This document shows positions 19,865-23,597 of a stretch of 23,597 bases of DNA, one piece after another (within the stretch, counting starts at the first letter, position 1; every line of letters begins with the position of its first letter). Source of the DNA: a virus; IMG/VR virus record IMGVR_UViG_3300023179_000520, positions 1 through 23,597 of that record. One strand, given 5' to 3'. Below the pieces are notes generated by a model that saw only the letters and a program-made list of their open reading frames with translations, had not been told where the DNA came from and ran no database searches. The position numbers were made by a program, and so were the translations under genes.

Positions 19865-22513
19865 ATGAGTATTACTACTGGTAATCTATATCTTCAAGTT
19901 TATAATAATCAAAACGGGACTTTTGTTGAAGTTCCATCTGATGAATCAAGAATAAGTCTTTATTCTGGACCAACTGGCAGATCTTCTAGACCCTGGACAT
20001 CTAAGTTTAATGGATTTGAATTTTCTAGACCAATAAGAACAACTAGTTTAGAAATGGTGCCGATTAGTATTGGTGCTTCTAATATCAGTGGTAGTGGAAT
20101 TTATAATACTAATATAGGATTGTATAATGTACACACTTTAAGAAGACAAGATCTCATAACTGGAAAAACAATAGGAAGTCATAATATTGGTTTTATGAAT
20201 TATGCAACAGATTCAATAAATAGCTACAATTTAGGTTCTCTTAATAGATTAAGAAAATCTATAGAATCTTATGATATTGGAATGGGTAATATAAATTCTG
20301 GAGCACTTCATTCATTTAATTTTGGTTATTCAAATATATTATTAACTGGAATAGATTGTTATTTAATTGGAAAAATAAATTATTTAAATAGCGGTAATAA
20401 TTTTATTTCAATTGGTTCAAATAATATTCAAAATACAATAACAAATTCATTAAATCTTGGATCAGCTAATACAATCTCCCAATCTAATCAACTGGTTCTT
20501 CTTGGAAATGGAAATCAAATAAGCACTGGGTTTAAAATATTCAATTTAGGAGAAACTAATACTTTAACAGATAATAATTTATTATTTGTATTTGGAAAAG
20601 ATAATATTTTTACAAATTCCGCCAATCAAATATGTATTGGTCATACAAATACTTCAAATTATGGAACTTTGAATGTGGTTTTTGGAAAAAATAATCTATT
20701 AAACGGTACAGGAAATTATATATTTGGCGAATCAAATACTACCAATGGTTATAATGGAGAAATTAATGGTAAAGAGAATAAATTATCATCAAATTCACAG
20801 CAAGATATAATTTTAGGAGATATAAATATTTTAAGCGGAACAACTAGTAATACTATCATTGGATCAAATAATTCTTCTGATTCATATTTATATATACCAT
20901 ATGCTTCTGGTATTTTTATAACTGGTTCATACGGAGAAACTAAATTAAATAAAATATATTTAACTGGCGCAAATGCTACTGGATTTTTTAAATTTATAGC
21001 AGATACGGCGGTAGGATATAATTTATATACAGGATTTACTTTTAATGGATTATATACAACTACTGATTTTATTACATATAGCAATAAATTAGGAACAGGA
21101 TTAAACAGTGGCATTTATGGAAAAATTAATTATTATACTTCAGGAAATCCTTATACAAATGATAATGGTTGGATATTGACTTTAGATTTAACTAATGATG
21201 TTGGTGGCACGTTTCCAGCTTATAGTTCTTATGATTTAACTGGATGGAGTGGTTTAAGTAATTATTTAGGAGCACCTTATAGTTTTAATCCAAGTCCGAT
21301 TGGAATATTAACTGGTTATATTAATGATAATGTAAATGGATATTATAATCGAGGAAGTAATTTCGCAAATCCAACTTTTAGTAATAATAAAGGACATACA
21401 ATAACTTATGATATTGTTAATGGTTGGAGTTTGTATTATAATAATGTTAGAACAGGAAATTTATCTACAATTATTGAAAGAATTTATAGTGAAATTAATG
21501 GAACTAATTTTACTGGATGGAGTGGATTAAAATCATATAATTCTGGATCAGAAAGAATTGCTACTGGTATTCCCTATCTAAATCAACTTGATCCAATTGG
21601 TGGGAATTCTAATTTTTATGTTGGTAATAATAATGCTGGAACAATAAATAATTTTTCTTATATTTTTGGAAATGAAAATTCTCTATATGGAAATTTAAAT
21701 TCATATGCTATAGGAAAAAATAATACTTTAGAAAATTCAATATCATCTTATGCACTTGGCGAACTTAATTCTGTTTATGGTTATCAAAATTATGTTATTG
21801 GAAGTAATAATGAAATAAGATCTGGAGATTATAATTCTATATTTATTGGAATTAATTATACACCAACAGGAAATAATAAAGTAGCAACAATTTCTTTAGC
21901 TTCTGTTGAAAATAAAATAGAAATTAGTCCATCTGAAATAAGACTTGATTCTACAAATAGACCTAAAATTAATGGTCAAAATATCATAATTCAAAGTGAA
22001 TTTGATACTATATCAAATGCTTTAGTTCAGAATGGACCAGCATTTCCAAGCAATATATTTCAAGATACGTATTATGATAAATTAGCAGATAGAATATCTA
22101 TATCAGGCTTTACATATAATTCTGGAGCTTATACTAATTTAGTATCTAATCCTCAAAATTTTGGTGGAACTTCAACTTTATTTTTAAATAATTTTAATAT
22201 ATATGGTACTACTTCTTATACTGGAGTTAGTGGCTTTAATATAATATATGGTAATCATACTAATCCTAAATTCTCGCCAGCATGGTTAGTTGTCGATAGT
22301 TCAACTTCTGGCGTTTATTATAAAAATGATATTACTCCATATAATAGAACTCCTCAAAGTGGATGGTATGTTACTGGGTTTAATGACGGTACTAGTTTAT
22401 ATACTGGAATCAGTACTAATTTTGGAGCAGATCTTGTAATGGGGACTAGACAAGGATATATATCTGTTAGATCGGCATCATTTGGAACATTTTATCTACC
22501 ATATTTTTATTAA
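19865..22513 (+). CDS. Long tail fibre/adhesin with YadA-like beta-roll repeats and an inserted duplicated domain
   Basis: 882 residues, no signal peptide. Residues about 70-345 consist of many repeats of roughly 14-20 residues centred on (I/L/F)G..N, for example NLGSANTI, LLGNGNQI, VFGKDNIF, CIGHTNTS and IFGESNTT. This pattern is close to the head repeats of YadA-type trimeric adhesins and predicts a left-handed beta-roll. The repeats stop at about 345, an unrelated aromatic-rich region follows, and the repeats resume at about 605-685 (VGNNNAGT, IFGNENSL, AIGKNNTL, VIGSNNEI). The inserted part holds two diverged units, each with TGWSGL (near residues 459 and 550, 91 apart). The C-terminal 150 residues form another beta-rich domain ending in strands, a likely receptor-binding or trimerisation tip. 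It would sit on the tail and bind host surface glycans or proteins. The trimer is inferred. Confidence 0.75.
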   Translation: MSITTGNLYLQVYNNQNGTFVEVPSDESRISLYSGPTGRSSRPWTSKFNGFEFSRPIRTTSLEMVPISIGASNISGSGIYNTNIGLYNVHTLRRQDLITGKTIGSHNIGFMNYATDSINSYNLGSLNRLRKSIESYDIGMGNINSGALHSFNFGYSNILLTGIDCYLIGKINYLNSGNNFISIGSNNIQNTITNSLNLGSANTISQSNQLVLLGNGNQISTGFKIFNLGETNTLTDNNLLFVFGKDNIFTNSANQICIGHTNTSNYGTLNVVFGKNNLLNGTGNYIFGESNTTNGYNGEINGKENKLSSNSQQDIILGDINILSGTTSNTIIGSNNSSDSYLYIPYASGIFITGSYGETKLNKIYLTGANATGFFKFIADTAVGYNLYTGFTFNGLYTTTDFITYSNKLGTGLNSGIYGKINYYTSGNPYTNDNGWILTLDLTNDVGGTFPAYSSYDLTGWSGLSNYLGAPYSFNPSPIGILTGYINDNVNGYYNRGSNFANPTFSNNKGHTITYDIVNGWSLYYNNVRTGNLSTIIERIYSEINGTNFTGWSGLKSYNSGSERIATGIPYLNQLDPIGGNSNFYVGNNNAGTINNFSYIFGNENSLYGNLNSYAIGKNNTLENSISSYALGELNSVYGYQNYVIGSNNEIRSGDYNSIFIGINYTPTGNNKVATISLASVENKIEISPSEIRLDSTNRPKINGQNIIIQSEFDTISNALVQNGPAFPSNIFQDTYYDKLADRISISGFTYNSGAYTNLVSNPQNFGGTSTLFLNNFNIYGTTSYTGVSGFNIIYGNHTNPKFSPAWLVVDSSTSGVYYKNDITPYNRTPQSGWYVTGFNDGTSLYTGISTNFGADLVMGTRQGYISVRSASFGTFYLPYFY
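21241..21525 (+). repeat. Diverged internal duplication in the fibre gene
   Basis: TGGATGGAGTGG occurs at 21241-21252 and again at 21514-21525, exactly 273 bases (91 codons) apart and in the same frame. Each is followed by a leucine- and tyrosine-containing segment and later by a proline-isoleucine-glycine turn. This points to an old duplication of an about 90-residue domain inside the beta-roll. Confidence 0.55.
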
Positions 22514-22537
22514 TTTTAATATATTCTTGAGATAAAT

Positions 22538-22544
22538 GTGTAAT
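22538..22544 (+). promoter_or_regulatory. GTGTAAT element before the gene at 22552
   Basis: Context TAAATGTGTAATTTT, 7 bases before the ATG at 22552 and 25 bases after the fibre stop. No Shine-Dalgarno is present between it and the start. Confidence 0.5.
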
Positions 22545-22551
22545 TTTCTAT

Positions 22552-22923
22552 ATGGCAAGCTCATATAATATAGAAACTATACAAGGCGATGTTTTAAATT
22601 TAACTCTCACAGTAAAAGACTCCTATGGTAATAATATCAATTTAAGTGGGTATGATGTTAGGGGTCAAGTTAGGTATAGTTACTCTTATAGTGAAGATTC
22701 TACGCTTTTATTACAATTTAATCCAAGTATTTATAGTGGTACTTATGGAGAATACTTTTCTTCTGGAATAATTAATATAAATGTTGGCTCATATCAAACA
22801 CAAAATTTACCAATAGGATCATTTGTTTATGATATAGAAAGATATCAAGCATCTAATATCACTGGAGATGCTATTAAATTATTAAGAGGTAAATTTATAG
22901 TTTCTCCAGAAGTAACAATATAA
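22552..22923 (+). CDS. Small Ig-like/beta-sandwich fibre-associated protein
   Basis: 123 residues. The N-terminus SYNIETIQGDVLNLTLTVKD followed by NINLSGYDVRGQVRYSYS matches a pattern frequent in small phage tail proteins: a strand, QGD..., strand, then I.LtGy..r.qiR. These are beta-sandwich domains found on fibre or baseplate accessory proteins. The rest alternates strand and turn (SGIININVGSYQTQNLPIG, FVYDIERYQ) and ends LLRGKFIVSPEVTI, also a usual ending for this type. It lies between two fibre genes, is preceded by a GTGTAAT element, and ends 4 bases before the collagen-like fibre gene. Most likely it joins or caps fibres; a chaperone role is possible but less likely given the fold. Confidence 0.58.
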   Translation: MASSYNIETIQGDVLNLTLTVKDSYGNNINLSGYDVRGQVRYSYSYSEDSTLLLQFNPSIYSGTYGEYFSSGIININVGSYQTQNLPIGSFVYDIERYQASNITGDAIKLLRGKFIVSPEVTI

Positions 22924-22927
22924 TTTT

Positions 22928-23597
22928 ATGGCAGATTATAATGTATCTGTAAGCATACCAAGCCCTATTAACACTAATGTTATAGCTCCGTCTTATGCTC
23001 AAGCTGCCACAATAACAATGAATGGTCCTGGTCCACAGGGGCCAATCGGTCCAAGTGGACCAAGTGGAGTTATTAATACTGGTGAATTAGATTTAAGATA
23101 TGTTAAAATAACTGGCGATCAAAATATATATAATACAAAAAATTTCTTAATTAGACCAACTGTAGGTGGAACAGGTGTAGTTTTACAAGGTGAAGGTGCA
23201 GGTGGAGTTAATGTTCAAAATCAAGGAAGTAATTTAGGTTCGGCTGGAATATTAAATTTTGCTGGAGCAGGAGTTAATACTACTTTCGCAGGAGGAACTG
23301 CTACAATCAATATTCCAGGAGGTGGAGGTTCAGCAAATCTTCCAGATACAATAGTTTATACAACAGGTAATCAAATAATCAGTGGAGTTAAAACTTTTGA
23401 TACTTTTCCAATTGTAAGTGGAAATAAATTAATAACTGGATTAGATGCAAGTATTTATGCTACTACATCAAATTTATTTACGACTGGTAGCACGCTTGCA
23501 ACTGCAGATCGTAACTATAGCGGTTGGGCTGCGAATACATACGCAACTACTTCGAGTTTAAATTCTTACGCTACTACTGCGAATTTATTTACGACTG
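22928..23597 (+). CDS. Collagen-like tail fibre protein, 3' end outside the window
   Basis: Open from the ATG at 22928 to the window edge, 223 codons visible. After a short head (MADYNVSVSIPSPINTNVIA), residues 33-47 form a collagen-like run GPGPQGPIGPSGPSG, a triple-helix segment common in trimeric phage fibres. Then LDLRYVKITGDQNIYNTKNF and later TGNQIISGVKTFDTFPIVSG follow the Y/LRYV..tGdq.i.G.KtF pattern of fibre-shaft repeats. A glycine-rich loop (NIPGGGGSAN) lies between them. From about residue 175 threonine-rich repeats with YATTSNLFTTG start. The protein would extend well beyond the window and act in adsorption. It starts 4 bases after the previous stop (TTTTATG) without a clear Shine-Dalgarno. 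Confidence 0.8.
   Translation, partial: MADYNVSVSIPSPINTNVIAPSYAQAATITMNGPGPQGPIGPSGPSGVINTGELDLRYVKITGDQNIYNTKNFLIRPTVGGTGVVLQGEGAGGVNVQNQGSNLGSAGILNFAGAGVNTTFAGGTATINIPGGGGSANLPDTIVYTTGNQIISGVKTFDTFPIVSGNKLITGLDASIYATTSNLFTTGSTLATADRNYSGWAANTYATTSSLNSYATTANLFTT
23471..23597 (+). repeat. Start of a 111-bp repeat in the collagen-like fibre gene
   Basis: AATTTATTTACGACTG at 23471-23486 recurs exactly at 23582-23597, 111 bases (37 codons) downstream in the same frame. Similar alanine-threonine-threonine codon runs precede both. Only one period is visible before the window ends, so the repeat number is unknown. Confidence 0.6.

Noticed and set aside
1474-21114. Open frames on the minus strand opposite the phosphoesterase, terminase, structural, holin, scaffold and fibre genes
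   Set aside because: They lack ribosome binding sites and family patterns and lie wholly opposite well-supported genes; their composition (runs of leucine, phenylalanine, isoleucine) is what the complement of AT-rich coding sequence gives.
1-23597. tRNA genes, CRISPR arrays, insertion sequences or integrases
   Set aside because: No cloverleaf ending in TTC-loop patterns, no regularly spaced repeats with unique spacers, and no transposase or recombinase motifs were seen by eye.

Overview
The window is a stretch of an AT-rich, double-stranded DNA tailed-phage genome, most likely a myovirus-like or otherwise large phage carrying T4-type head genes. The evidence is a phage packaging and head set on one strand: large terminase, portal, a protease-scaffold fusion, a decoration-like protein and a major capsid protein. 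Around these are tail-fibre/adhesin genes, a lysis region, and accessory genes seen in large environmental phages (Hsp20, a Dps-like protein, a metallophosphoesterase, a sigma-like factor). Three short lipoproteins with clear lipoboxes, one paired with a membrane-anchored coiled-coil protein in a spanin-like arrangement, favour a Gram-negative host. The species cannot be named from the sequence.

Layout. 1-311: 5' part of a leftward small heat-shock protein gene and a divergent AT-rich intergenic region. 312-3063: rightward accessory and regulatory genes (Dps-like fusion, small conserved protein, metallophosphoesterase, zinc-ribbon protein, sigma-70-like factor with a cysteine cluster). 3065-8891: packaging module (putative DNA-binding protein with a duplicated N-terminal unit, ERCC4-type nuclease, large terminase, portal), with the nuclease and terminase overlapping by ATGA. 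8923-12221: structural or receptor-binding proteins, including a BspA-like leucine-rich-repeat protein. 12266-15410: lysis region (holin-like protein, lipoprotein, candidate i-spanin/o-spanin pair, an unknown beta-rich protein, pesticin/T4-type lysozyme, tiny lipoprotein). 15462-19345: head module (DUF5824-like protein, protease-scaffold, decoration-like protein, major capsid protein), closed by a strong intrinsic terminator. 19460-23597: post-capsid small protein and long fibre genes; the last one runs off the window.

How the genes fit together. The protease-scaffold and capsid proteins build the prohead, and the portal and terminase fill it. The ERCC4-type nuclease is translationally coupled to the terminase and may trim branched DNA during packaging. 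The LRR protein, beta-roll fibre and collagen-like fibre would recognise the host surface, and the 12.3-15.4 kb block would release progeny.

The most interesting unexplained signal is a 7-base word, GTGTAAT. It lies 5-21 bases before seven start codons in the late region (portal, structural proteins, holin, tiny lipoprotein, fibres). The genes with the strongest Shine-Dalgarno sequences (decoration, capsid, post-capsid protein) do not carry it. It may be a late promoter read by the sigma-like factor encoded at 2380, or an unusual translation signal. Other notable points are a Dps ferroxidase-like residue spacing in the first rightward gene, a 24-bp perfect palindrome before the holin gene, and a TTG-started lipoprotein overlapping its upstream gene.
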